Source of the DNA: Planctomycetota bacterium
GTDB taxonomy: Bacteria; Planctomycetota; Planctomycetia; Gemmatales; Gemmataceae
Direction of reading: 5' to 3'
NCBI GenBank assembly: GCA_021807595.1
Contig: JAKBCS010000001.1
Coordinates: forward strand, 1-64,000
DNA: 64,000 bases
The notes beneath the pieces are model-generated. The model saw nothing but the letters and a program-made list of their open reading frames with translations. It had not been told where the DNA came from and did not search any database. Below are positions 16,905 to 24,861 of the stretch, one piece after another (the first letter of the stretch is position 1; every line of letters begins with the position of its first letter). A program made the position numbers and the translations under genes.

Positions 16905-19130
16905 ATGTCGCACCAGGCAAGTCCATCCGCATCCAGAATCCGTCCACTCTTGGCCGCGGCGTTGCTGCTGGCCCTAACTCTGCCCGCAGGGGCCGAGGAG
17001 AAAAAACTCGATTCGTCGCTGGGGCTTATCCCTGCCGACGCCGCCTTCTACGGTTCCATGCTTCGCAATCGGGAGCAGGTTCAAGCCGTCGCCAACAGCA
17101 AAACTTGGGCGAAGATTACCAAGCTCCCCTTTTATCAACTGGCGCGCATCGCCATTCAGCAACAGTTCGTCGGCGAACAATTCGCCGAGGTCCGCGCCTG
17201 GATGGAGGAGGATGAGAACCGCAATCTGCTCGCCATGCTCACCGATGCCGTCTCCGACGACATCTTCTGCTACGGCAGCGGCAATTGGGTGGATTTCATC
17301 GATCTGTGCCAACAGATGTATAGCGGCATGCGTTACACCGGCCCCATCGAGCAGCTCTTGAAGGATCCCAACTTCAAGGATCAAAAAGCGATGCAGTACG
17401 CTCAGATTCGCGGCATGCTTCGCGTCTTGGCACGAAATCCTAAGAAGATCAAGTTTCCCGACCTCGCCTTCGGTTTCAAAGTCAAGGACGCCAAGAAAGC
17501 CGATGCGCAGATTGCCCGTTTGGAAGCGATGGCCCAACTCCTCTCCACCTTGAATCCGATGTTCAAGGATCGCGTCAAACGAACGAAGGTCGGTCAAGAC
17601 AGTTTCCTCACCTTGAACTTCGATGGCGAGATGATCCCGTGGGACCAGATCGACTGGAAAGATGTCGAGGAGGCCGCTGGCGAATTCGATGGCGTGCGCA
17701 AGAATCTGAAGAAACTCACGCTGACAATCAGTTTGGGTATCCGACAGGGATTTCTCCTCTTCGCCATCGGTTCCACGGCGGAGGGTCTGACGGCGTTGGG
17801 GGGCGAGGGGCCTCGCCTCACGAGTCGAGCGGAACTGAAACCCTTGATGGCACTCGCCGAAAAGCGCTTCACGGGCATCGGCTACAACAGCAAGGCGTTG
17901 GCCGTCGTCTCGCAAATGAGCAAGGAAGACATCGATCAATTGACCGTCATGGCCGAGAAAGCTCTCGACGCCGCCGGCGTCGCGGAGAGCAAACGCAAGT
18001 CTATCATGAAGGATCTAACCGGCTTGGCCTCCGAGTTTAAGAAAAGCCTCTCCGCGCCGGGCGCTTCGCTGCGTTTCTCCTACCTGAGCGAGCGCGGCTA
18101 CGAAGGATACAGCTACGAATATGGCGAGTTTCCGGATCGAGATAGTTCCAAACCCCTGACGCTTCTTCAACACGTCGGCGGCGATCCGATCCTGGCGACG
18201 GTCGGCCGTTCCAAAAACTCGCTCGAACAGTATCAACAGATGTCCAAATGGGTCAAAATCGCCTTCGGACACGCCGAGCCGTTGATTTTGGAGAAGATCG
18301 GCGAAGCAGAGAAGAAGCAGTACGAGGAAATAAGCAAGTTGGTCTTCCCGTTGCTGAAACGATTCGATGAGATCAATGCCAAGATGCTGCTGCCGGCGCT
18401 GGCCGACGGACAAGCCGGCCTCGTCCTCGACGCCAAATGGAAGAGCAAGCAATGGCATCCCCAGCTGCCGCAAGGAGGTAAAACACTGCCGATGCCGGAG
18501 TTGGCCGTTCTCGTCGGCGTCAGCGACCGCGAATTGCTGGAAAAAGCGATGAAATCTTACGGCAAGTTGATCGAAGATGTCTTGGTCGAAGTGAAGAAGC
18601 ACTCGCCACCGGATTCGCAACCTCCGTTCACCAAGCTGCCCGTGCCGGAAGTCAAGGAAGGCAAGGCCGGAAAAATCTACCTCTGGCGTCTACCAAAAGA
18701 GTTGCAGGCCGATGCTCGCGTTGCGGTGGCGGCGGGACTGTCGGAAAAGGTCGGAGCGGTGGCACTCTCCGCGGAACATGCCGAACGTCTCCTGAGCGCT
18801 AAGCCGCTCAAAGTCGAAGGCGGCCCCTTAGCCAACACGAAAAGGCCGTTGACCGGCGCTTCGTACTTCAACTGGCCCGTTTTCGTCGATGCGCTCTCAC
18901 CGTGGGTGATGTTCGCGGTCGAACAAGCGCCGCTGGATCAGCTACCCACCCCCGGCAACGCGGAAAAGAAGGAAGGCGGCGACGCCAAAAAGACACAGCG
19001 CGAAGTGGTCTTTTTCCACGTCCGCACGATCCTCGACGCCTTGAAGGCCATTGGCATCTCAAGCAGCGCCACCTACATTCAGGATGGCGCGATGATAACC
19101 CATAGCGAGGTCGTCCTCCACGACGAGTGA
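16905..19130 (+). CDS. Large secreted protein of unknown function
   Basis: A 741-residue protein. The ATG follows AAAGGGGAAG. Residues 11-31 form a signal peptide (PLLAAALLLALTLPAGA). The body is rich in Lys, Glu and Leu, begins with a segment about avoiding or measuring values (LGLIPADAAFYGSMLRN) that is common to planctomycete secreted proteins, and has many predicted helices. A Lys/Glu-rich linker lies near residue 685. No catalytic motif was recognised. The general layout recalls DUF3352-type exported proteins, but this is only an impression. It is followed by a terminator at 19140-19170, so it seems to be a single-gene unit. Confidence 0.75.
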   Translation: MSHQASPSASRIRPLLAAALLLALTLPAGAEEKKLDSSLGLIPADAAFYGSMLRNREQVQAVANSKTWAKITKLPFYQLARIAIQQQFVGEQFAEVRAWMEEDENRNLLAMLTDAVSDDIFCYGSGNWVDFIDLCQQMYSGMRYTGPIEQLLKDPNFKDQKAMQYAQIRGMLRVLARNPKKIKFPDLAFGFKVKDAKKADAQIARLEAMAQLLSTLNPMFKDRVKRTKVGQDSFLTLNFDGEMIPWDQIDWKDVEEAAGEFDGVRKNLKKLTLTISLGIRQGFLLFAIGSTAEGLTALGGEGPRLTSRAELKPLMALAEKRFTGIGYNSKALAVVSQMSKEDIDQLTVMAEKALDAAGVAESKRKSIMKDLTGLASEFKKSLSAPGASLRFSYLSERGYEGYSYEYGEFPDRDSSKPLTLLQHVGGDPILATVGRSKNSLEQYQQMSKWVKIAFGHAEPLILEKIGEAEKKQYEEISKLVFPLLKRFDEINAKMLLPALADGQAGLVLDAKWKSKQWHPQLPQGGKTLPMPELAVLVGVSDRELLEKAMKSYGKLIEDVLVEVKKHSPPDSQPPFTKLPVPEVKEGKAGKIYLWRLPKELQADARVAVAAGLSEKVGAVALSAEHAERLLSAKPLKVEGGPLANTKRPLTGASYFNWPVFVDALSPWVMFAVEQAPLDQLPTPGNAEKKEGGDAKKTQREVVFFHVRTILDALKAIGISSSATYIQDGAMITHSEVVLHDE

Positions 19131-19139
19131 AAAATGGAA

Positions 19140-19170
19140 GGCTTTGCCGACAGCGCAAAGCCCGTCTTTT
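19140..19170 (+). terminator. Rho-independent terminator after the large secreted protein
   Basis: GGCTTTGC and GCAAAGCC form an 8-bp stem with a 7-nt loop, followed by CGTCTTTT. It starts 10 nt after the stop codon. Confidence 0.75.
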
Positions 19171-19291
19171 GAGCGAAGGATGAAACTAGGCCGCCTCGGG
19201 GAGCATAACGGTACTCGTTGGAAACCGTACTTTCTCCCGCGAGGGGGGGCCAGTCCTTCGGCGGTAGACTCAACTTATCTTTCGCTTTCTG

Positions 19292-19326
19292 AAGGGGGGA
19301 GCGCGCGGTTGCCGCGCGTTCCCCTT
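19292..19326. repeat. GC-rich hairpin upstream of fabI
   Basis: GGGGAGCGCGCGG pairs with CCGCGCGTTCCCC around a TTG loop, extended by AA/TT at the ends. It lies in the 317-nt gap before fabI, between the terminator at 19140 and the start at 19448. Whether it belongs to the fabI leader is not known. Confidence 0.7.
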
Positions 19327-19447
19327 CGGATCGCGGTTCACCTTAGGACCATAGGGTGCGCCGCGCCTTTCACCTTGCCCCAATCCCCCTCTTTTGCTAG
19401 ACCTTACGTCATTCGTCGAGACGATCGTTTATGCAGGGGAGAGGGAC

Positions 19448-20344
19448 ATGATTCCAATCGATTTATCGGGCAAGGTTGCACTGATCACCGGCGTCGGCGA
19501 TAACGAGAGCTTCGCATGGTTCATCGCCAAGACGCTTCAAGCGGCGGGGGCACGGCTGATCTTCGCCGTCCATCCGCGCATGATTCGTATCGTCGAAGGG
19601 TTCCTGACCGGCGACGCTCCACACGATCTCGAAGGCCGTAAACTGCCCTCCGGCGGCATGCTCCAGGTCGATAAACTGCTGCCCTGCGACGTTGGTTTCG
19701 ACACGTTGGCCGACGTGCCCGAAGCCACCCGCTCGGATCGTCGCTACAAGCGCGTCGAAGAGCAACACGGCGATTACTCGATCGAAGGACTCATGAAATC
19801 GGTAAAGGAGTCGCACGGCGGCATCGACGTTCTCATCCACAGCGTCGCCTTCGCCCCGGAGATCAAGAGTAAACTCGTCGATACCACGCGGGCCGGTTAT
19901 TGGACGGCCATCAGCATCAGCGCCTATTCGTTGATCGGACTTGTACGCGCGGGATTGCCTTTGATGGAGAATCGACCGAACGGCGCTTCGGTGGTGGGGC
20001 TGACGTATCTGGGCGGCGATCGCGTCGTGCCGCACTACGGCGGCGGCATGTCTACGGCCAAGGCGGCACTGGAGATCGACGCCAAACAACTGGCCCACAA
20101 CGTCGGCGGCAAGAACATCCGTGTCAATCTCATCTCGGCCGGCCCTTATGCCTCGCGCGCGGCCAAGGGTATCGGCGACATTCAGCAAATGATTGACTAC
20201 GCCGCCGAGCGTTCGCCCTTGCCGCGCGGCATCACGCCGGAAGAAGTAGCCAATACCACGGCGTTTCTGTGCAGCCCGCTCGCTTCGGGGATCACCGGAC
20301 ACGTTTTGTACGTCGATTGCGGCTACAATGTTATGGGGGTCTGA
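19448..20344 (+). CDS. fabI: Enoyl-[acyl-carrier-protein] reductase, plant/chlamydial type
   Basis: A 298-residue short-chain dehydrogenase-fold enzyme that reduces the enoyl-ACP double bond with NADH in the last step of each fatty-acid elongation cycle. The ATG at 19448 follows GGGGAGAGGG. The N-terminal nucleotide-binding segment is GKVALITGVGDNESFAWFIA. The catalytic region is LTYLGGDRVVPHYGGGMSTA followed by KAALE, with the Tyr/Lys pair. The C-terminus is ASGITGHVLYVDCGYNVMGV. The extra segment around residues 60-115 and the HYGGGMS motif are typical of plant plastid and chlamydial enzymes rather than E. coli FabI. Convergent with opcA. Confidence 0.93.
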   Translation: MIPIDLSGKVALITGVGDNESFAWFIAKTLQAAGARLIFAVHPRMIRIVEGFLTGDAPHDLEGRKLPSGGMLQVDKLLPCDVGFDTLADVPEATRSDRRYKRVEEQHGDYSIEGLMKSVKESHGGIDVLIHSVAFAPEIKSKLVDTTRAGYWTAISISAYSLIGLVRAGLPLMENRPNGASVVGLTYLGGDRVVPHYGGGMSTAKAALEIDAKQLAHNVGGKNIRVNLISAGPYASRAAKGIGDIQQMIDYAAERSPLPRGITPEEVANTTAFLCSPLASGITGHVLYVDCGYNVMGV

Positions 20345-20359
20345 GGGGAGTCGATTTTT

Positions 20360-20421
20360 GGTTGGCCGCGACGCGCAGCGGAGCGTGGAGTCGCGCGCTT
20401 CGCTGCGCCTCGCGGCCAACC
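20360..20421. terminator. 21-bp inverted repeat between convergent fabI and opcA
   Basis: The arms at 20360-20380 and 20401-20421 (GGTTGGCCGCGA at the outer end) are complementary with one mismatch across a 20-nt loop. Position between two convergent genes suggests a bidirectional terminator; T/A runs are short (ATTTTTG on the left side). It may also be a dispersed repeat, as a weaker relative lies at 24779-24836. Confidence 0.6.
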
Positions 20422-20435
20422 GAACCCAAAAGGAT

Positions 20436-21557
20436 TCACTCCAACAAGCTCCGCGCCATGACCTGGGCAACCCCCATGCTGGCACGGAAGACCGGATCGC
20501 GCTCGCGGTCGGAGAGTTGACGTCCGACCAGTTCCGCCGGCGAATGCGGAGGGATGGTCATGGTCCGCGCCTCTTCCTCGACTCCGCCGACCCGCGCGGC
20601 TAGACGCCGCCCATCTTGCACGAAAAGGTCGAGCAACGAATCGCGGCCATCGACGTGAAAGCCAATGCGAATGCGCTGAATCTCGTGCGGACCTTCCTCG
20701 CGTCGAACGATGCGGACCAACGGCTCGCCGGTCGCGTTGTGACAACTCCAGGCCATCTCGACGCCGGGTTCCACTTGGCCGGCCCGCACTTTCCAACCCA
20801 GTTGGCCCGTCAACCAACTCATCAGCATCCACGCTTGTACGACGGCCTGTGGACCGTGTTCGACGCGAATCTCCCCGATACGATCGAAGAGGCCGCGATC
20901 CTCGGCCCCCTCCAGCGCTTGCGTCAACATGCGACGCCAGTATTTCAGACGCCTCCAGTTGACATCCGAAGCGACGCGCCAGCGCCCCGATTTCTCGGCG
21001 CGCTCCACCCGATCCATCCATGTGGCGGCGGCGGCGACGGCGCGAGCTGGATCGGTCCATCCCAGACTGTCGTAAACGATTTGCTGCACGCATTCGGATA
21101 GGTCGTGCAAGATGGGACCGGCGAACGGCGGAGGGATCGGCGCGGCCCACCATAGATTCGTCGGTAGATCGCCGATCAACAGCGCCCGTGCGGCGAAGGG
21201 CAGGTGATGCACCGAGCCGCGGCCCACTTCCAGCGTCACTTGCTCGCAGAAGCCGAAGCCTCTCCCATCATTGCGCAGCGGACGAACCAATACGGTGGCC
21301 TTCAACTCGGTACTCGGCGAATCCTCGTTGGCAAGCAACAACAGCACGCGCGCCGGATGCACGGCGGCCACTTCGGGGATCTCGTCGTACAGTTGAACGG
21401 CGCGCTCCTGTCGAGAACAATAAATCACGAGATTGGCCATGCGCGCGCGCTGAATCGGTCGCTCGTCCTCCCCCTGCAAATGTTTCATCTGCCGCAGCAA
21501 CTCGCGTTCCACCTCGCGCAACGGAACCGTGCGCGGATGTACTTGGGTTTCCGTCAT
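20436..21557 (-). CDS. opcA: Glucose-6-phosphate dehydrogenase assembly protein OpcA
   Basis: A 373-residue protein that in cyanobacteria and actinobacteria activates or assembles Zwf. It has the OpcA-type features ARMANLVIYCSR, HPARVLLLL, LPFAARALLIGDLPTNLWW and FAGPILHDLSE. It starts 79 nt downstream of the zwf stop, the usual gene order, so both are probably on one transcript feeding the oxidative pentose phosphate pathway. The C-terminal 90 residues (IRIGFHVDGRDSLLDLF) are the less conserved part. The ATG at 21557 is the first in frame. Confidence 0.88.
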   Translation of the reverse strand: MTETQVHPRTVPLREVERELLRQMKHLQGEDERPIQRARMANLVIYCSRQERAVQLYDEIPEVAAVHPARVLLLLANEDSPSTELKATVLVRPLRNDGRGFGFCEQVTLEVGRGSVHHLPFAARALLIGDLPTNLWWAAPIPPPFAGPILHDLSECVQQIVYDSLGWTDPARAVAAAATWMDRVERAEKSGRWRVASDVNWRRLKYWRRMLTQALEGAEDRGLFDRIGEIRVEHGPQAVVQAWMLMSWLTGQLGWKVRAGQVEPGVEMAWSCHNATGEPLVRIVRREEGPHEIQRIRIGFHVDGRDSLLDLFVQDGRRLAARVGGVEEEARTMTIPPHSPAELVGRQLSDRERDPVFRASMGVAQVMARSLLE

Positions 21558-21636
21558 GGCATACTCCCAGTAGTCGGTAGCCGGTTGCCAGTAGTCAGTA
21601 GGGAGGACAATCTTTTGCTCGCTACTGACAACGTCC

Positions 21637-23271
21637 TCAAAGCGTTCTCCACTGCCGTCCGTCCGGGAGGATAATGCGATCGGCTTCGACAGGCCCCCAG
21701 GTGCCGCACTGATACTCCGGCAGATCGCGGACGCGCACGCGCTCCCAATGATCGAGAATCGGCATGACGAATCGCCACGCCGCTTCGACCGCGTCGCGGC
21801 GCATGAACAGGGTGGCGTCGCCGGCCATCACGTCGAGAATCAGGCGCTCGTAGGCCTCCGGCGTGGTACCGCCGAACGATGAGCTATAATTGAACTCCAT
21901 TTTCACCGGATAGATGCGCACCTTCGGCCCCGGTAGCTTCGAGGCGATACGCATGGCCAATCCCTCTTCCGGCTGGACGCGCAGCGACAGCACCGTCGGC
22001 TCCAAGGGCACATCGGGATGATCGTTGAATAAGATCTGCGGCACATCCTTGAATTGGATGGCCACTTCGCTGGCACGTTTGGGCAGCCGTTTCCCGGTAC
22101 GCAGATAGAACGGCACGCCGGCCCAGCGCCAGTTGTCGATAAACAGTTTCATGGCCACGAACGTCTCGGTTGTCGAATGGACCGATTCGGAGGGCAGCGG
22201 TCTCTTCATAACCTCGAACGATTCGCGCACCTCCTTGCGGTAGCCGGGCACGCGATTGCCGTTGATGTCGCCCTCAATGTACTGCGCGCGCAGGACATTC
22301 TTTTCCACTTCTGTCGAAGTCATCAGGCGCAGACAGTTGAGAACGCCGGCCTTGGCGTCGCGCACCACGTCCGGCTTCAGCGACCAGGGCGGCTCCATCG
22401 CCACGAGGCATAGCACTTGCAGCATGTGATTCTGCACCATGTCGCGCAGCGCGCCGATGCCTTCGTAGTAGCCGGCCCGCGTGGCGAGCATCTCGCCGGT
22501 GGTGGCGTCGTACTGCGCCAGCCCCTCTTCCTCAGCCACGGTGATTTGGATGTGGTCGATGTATTTCTGATTCCACAGCGGCTCGAAAATGCTATTGGCG
22601 AAACGCAGCACCAATAGATTTTGTACCGTCTCCTTACCGAGGTAGTGATCGATGCGATAGGTCTGGCTTTCGGCGAAACACGCGCCGACGACCTGCATGA
22701 TGTCCACGGCACTGTTGAGATCGCGGCCGATCGGTTTCTCGACGATGACGCGGGTAAAGGCGCGCGGCTCGTTGGGATCGCTAATCAGCCCGGCCGTCTT
22801 GAGGTGTTCGACGCAGGTTCCGATCAATGTCGGCGGCACGGCGAGATAAAAGACGTGGCTGCCGGGGATGCCGAATTGTTGATCGACGGCGTCGATCTTG
22901 GCCTTGAGCAGCGCGTAGGCGCGGGCGTCGTTGAAGCTGCCGGGTACCAGGAAAAGCGCGCGGGCGAAATCGGCCCAGTGATCTTCATCGAGCGGCTGCC
23001 GCGAGAAGCGACGGATGCCATCCTTGGCGCGTTGGCGGATATAGTCGTCGGCATCGCCGGCGATTTGTCCCTCGGCCGGGAGTCCGAAGCCGACTACCGC
23101 GAAGTGCGAAGGCAGCACGCCGTCGATGTTCAGATTGTAAACCGCCGGGAGTAATTTGCGCCAAGACAGATCGCCGGTAGCGCCGAAAATGATTAGCTGA
23201 CACGATTGCGGCAGCAGCGACTTGCTGACATCCGGTTCCGCATGGCGCGCGCTGACGAAGTCGTCGGGCAT
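21637..23271 (-). CDS. zwf: Glucose-6-phosphate 1-dehydrogenase
   Basis: A 544-residue NAD(P)-dependent enzyme oxidising glucose 6-phosphate to 6-phosphogluconolactone. The ATG at 23271 follows GGAGGAGG at 6 nt. The N-terminal nucleotide-binding motif is FGATGDLSWRKLLPA near residue 30. The substrate and catalytic motif RIDHYLGKE lies near residue 205. VEKPIGRDL and the C-terminal RLILDVMAGDATLFMRRD are also typical. It is slightly longer than the usual 490-510 residues because of an N-terminal extension. First gene of the zwf-opcA pair, divergent from the AurF-like gene. Confidence 0.95.
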   Translation of the reverse strand: MPDDFVSARHAEPDVSKSLLPQSCQLIIFGATGDLSWRKLLPAVYNLNIDGVLPSHFAVVGFGLPAEGQIAGDADDYIRQRAKDGIRRFSRQPLDEDHWADFARALFLVPGSFNDARAYALLKAKIDAVDQQFGIPGSHVFYLAVPPTLIGTCVEHLKTAGLISDPNEPRAFTRVIVEKPIGRDLNSAVDIMQVVGACFAESQTYRIDHYLGKETVQNLLVLRFANSIFEPLWNQKYIDHIQITVAEEEGLAQYDATTGEMLATRAGYYEGIGALRDMVQNHMLQVLCLVAMEPPWSLKPDVVRDAKAGVLNCLRLMTSTEVEKNVLRAQYIEGDINGNRVPGYRKEVRESFEVMKRPLPSESVHSTTETFVAMKLFIDNWRWAGVPFYLRTGKRLPKRASEVAIQFKDVPQILFNDHPDVPLEPTVLSLRVQPEEGLAMRIASKLPGPKVRIYPVKMEFNYSSSFGGTTPEAYERLILDVMAGDATLFMRRDAVEAAWRFVMPILDHWERVRVRDLPEYQCGTWGPVEADRIILPDGRQWRTL

Positions 23272-23741
23272 ACCGTTGCCTCCTCCGAAATGAAAAGCGT
23301 TCTCGACGTGGCGAAAGGGCGCAGTTCAGGTTATGAATAAGGTTTGAAGGCGGCGACCGCGCGTCGAGCTTTCCATCCGTCCAATCGTCGATCGGTCGAT
23401 TCGCCCCGCGGCTGGCACGGATTTTGCACCCTACAAATGGTAGGCCCGCAAAAAGAGAAGCGAGCCTGACGATGGGTGCCGAGACGGCGCGGCCGCTATA
23501 CCGCGAATCTTCCGCTCAATCGTCTCTTTCGACGTAAATTTGGCGGAAAAGCATGGAGCGCTTCGATTATCTCTCTGGTAAAACAGGGCAAAATATATAA
23601 AGTGGGTAAAGAGGAATGGATGCCGGCTCGCTACGCCGACTGTAGATAACGCCACGCGAGCAATCGTATCAGAGCGCTGGAATCGATTTGGCTCAAGGAA
23701 GCACGAAATTAGCCGACCTTGGCCCGGCAGGAGCGATGTCT
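23272..23741. other. 470-nt divergent intergenic region, zwf / AurF-like
   Basis: No gene, repeat or clear promoter box was recognised. It has the only notably AT-rich stretch in the area (AAATATATAA at 23591-23600), which is a reasonable place for a rightward promoter; this is a guess. Confidence 0.4.
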
Positions 23742-24776
23742 ATGACTCCCCCCAGTCCCGTCGAAGTTGAAGTGGCACCTCATGCCAATGGATTGCACCA
23801 TCTCACGTTGGATGGGATCGATCTCGCGCGCAGTTTGCTGACGGACAAAGAAACACTCCAACGAGATCACGGCCGTATCGAACGGTTCACCGACTCCTGG
23901 TTTGGCCGTGCCAACGTGCGAAAAATGGAGCCGGAGTTGATGCCCGTCTACGATCCGAGCAAACCGGACTTTCTCACCGTCCTCTTGCCCTTTCACGACC
24001 ATCCGCTGTATCAGAGCGCGCCGGACGAGTTCAAGAGGGCCGCGCTGTCGTGCGGTTGGATTGCCTACAACGAAAAGACGGTGGCCATCGAATCGAAGAT
24101 CGTTTCGCCGGCGTGCATGCACCTGATCGACGGCGAGGTGTCCGGCTTCCCGCGCCACAGCTTCCGCGATTCGGTGGCGCAGGCGCTAACCGACGAATCG
24201 TTTCACGTCCTCCTCGTCGTCATGGCCACGGGTGTGACGCGGCAGCGGCGCGACTTGATCGACCTGAGGCTGCCCTCCTTCGATTTAGTCGCTAGCATGC
24301 AGCGGCATCAAGAGAAGCATCCAGAGAAGTGGAAAAAGATTCTGATTCAGATGGCGACGGCGGTGGTTTCGGAAGTGATGGTCAGCGAATACCTGAGTCG
24401 GTTGTCCAACGCTTTCGATATTCAACCGCTCAACCGCATCACGACCGAGATTCATCGCCGCGACGAATCGGCGCACAACGGCTTGTTCAAGAGCCTGGGC
24501 GCGGTCATCTATCACGGACTGAATGCGCGCGAGCGTGAGTTCTTCGTCGGCGCGCTGTCGCAGCCGTCGATGTGGTTCGCCAGTCCGGAACTGGACGTGT
24601 GGGAAGCGATGTTGGAACAGATCGGCTTCCCCGGGGCGAAGCGGATTATTGCCGACTGCCGCGCCCAACGGCGCGCCAAGGGCATCCATCTCGATTTGAC
24701 GACGCTGGAGACTTTGTTCGCGGATCTGGGCGTGGAAAGCACCTTGAGATCGCGGGCATTTAGCGACAATTTCTAA
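23742..24776 (+). CDS. AurF-like diiron oxygenase
   Basis: A 344-residue ferritin-like diiron protein of the p-aminobenzoate N-oxygenase (AurF) family, which oxidises aryl- or alkyl-amines or related substrates. The ATG at 23742 is preferred because AGGAG lies 8 nt upstream; the ATG at 23736 and a TTG at 23688 are alternatives. Metal-ligand motifs are visible: IDGEVSGFPRHSF, ALTDESFHVLLV (Glu and His of helix pair one), SEVMVSEYL and EIHRRDESAHNGLF (ExxH of the second pair). It is followed 85 nt later by an AsnB-like gene and an exporter, so its substrate is probably the product of this locus. The exact reaction cannot be read from sequence. Confidence 0.82.
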   Translation: MTPPSPVEVEVAPHANGLHHLTLDGIDLARSLLTDKETLQRDHGRIERFTDSWFGRANVRKMEPELMPVYDPSKPDFLTVLLPFHDHPLYQSAPDEFKRAALSCGWIAYNEKTVAIESKIVSPACMHLIDGEVSGFPRHSFRDSVAQALTDESFHVLLVVMATGVTRQRRDLIDLRLPSFDLVASMQRHQEKHPEKWKKILIQMATAVVSEVMVSEYLSRLSNAFDIQPLNRITTEIHRRDESAHNGLFKSLGAVIYHGLNAREREFFVGALSQPSMWFASPELDVWEAMLEQIGFPGAKRIIADCRAQRRAKGIHLDLTTLETLFADLGVESTLRSRAFSDNF

Positions 24777-24778
24777 GG

Positions 24779-24836
24779 TTAGCCGCGAACCGTCCGAAGG
24801 CGCGCCCTCGTTCCGCGCGCCTCGGAGCGCGGCCAA
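24779..24836. repeat. Imperfect hairpin between the AurF-like and AsnB-like genes
   Basis: The outer arms TTAGCCGCG and CGCGGCCAA (one mismatch) and inner arms CCGAAGGCGCGC and GCGCGCCTCGG (one bulge) give a stem-loop starting next to the AurF-like stop. It resembles the 20360-20421 inverted repeat at its outer ends. Confidence 0.5.
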
Positions 24837-24861
24837 TTTACCCAGCATTGGAGATACTCCT

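Noticed and set aside
19463-20485. Long minus-strand frame opposite fabI
   Set aside because: Antisense to clear fabI sequence, with no recognisable protein features.
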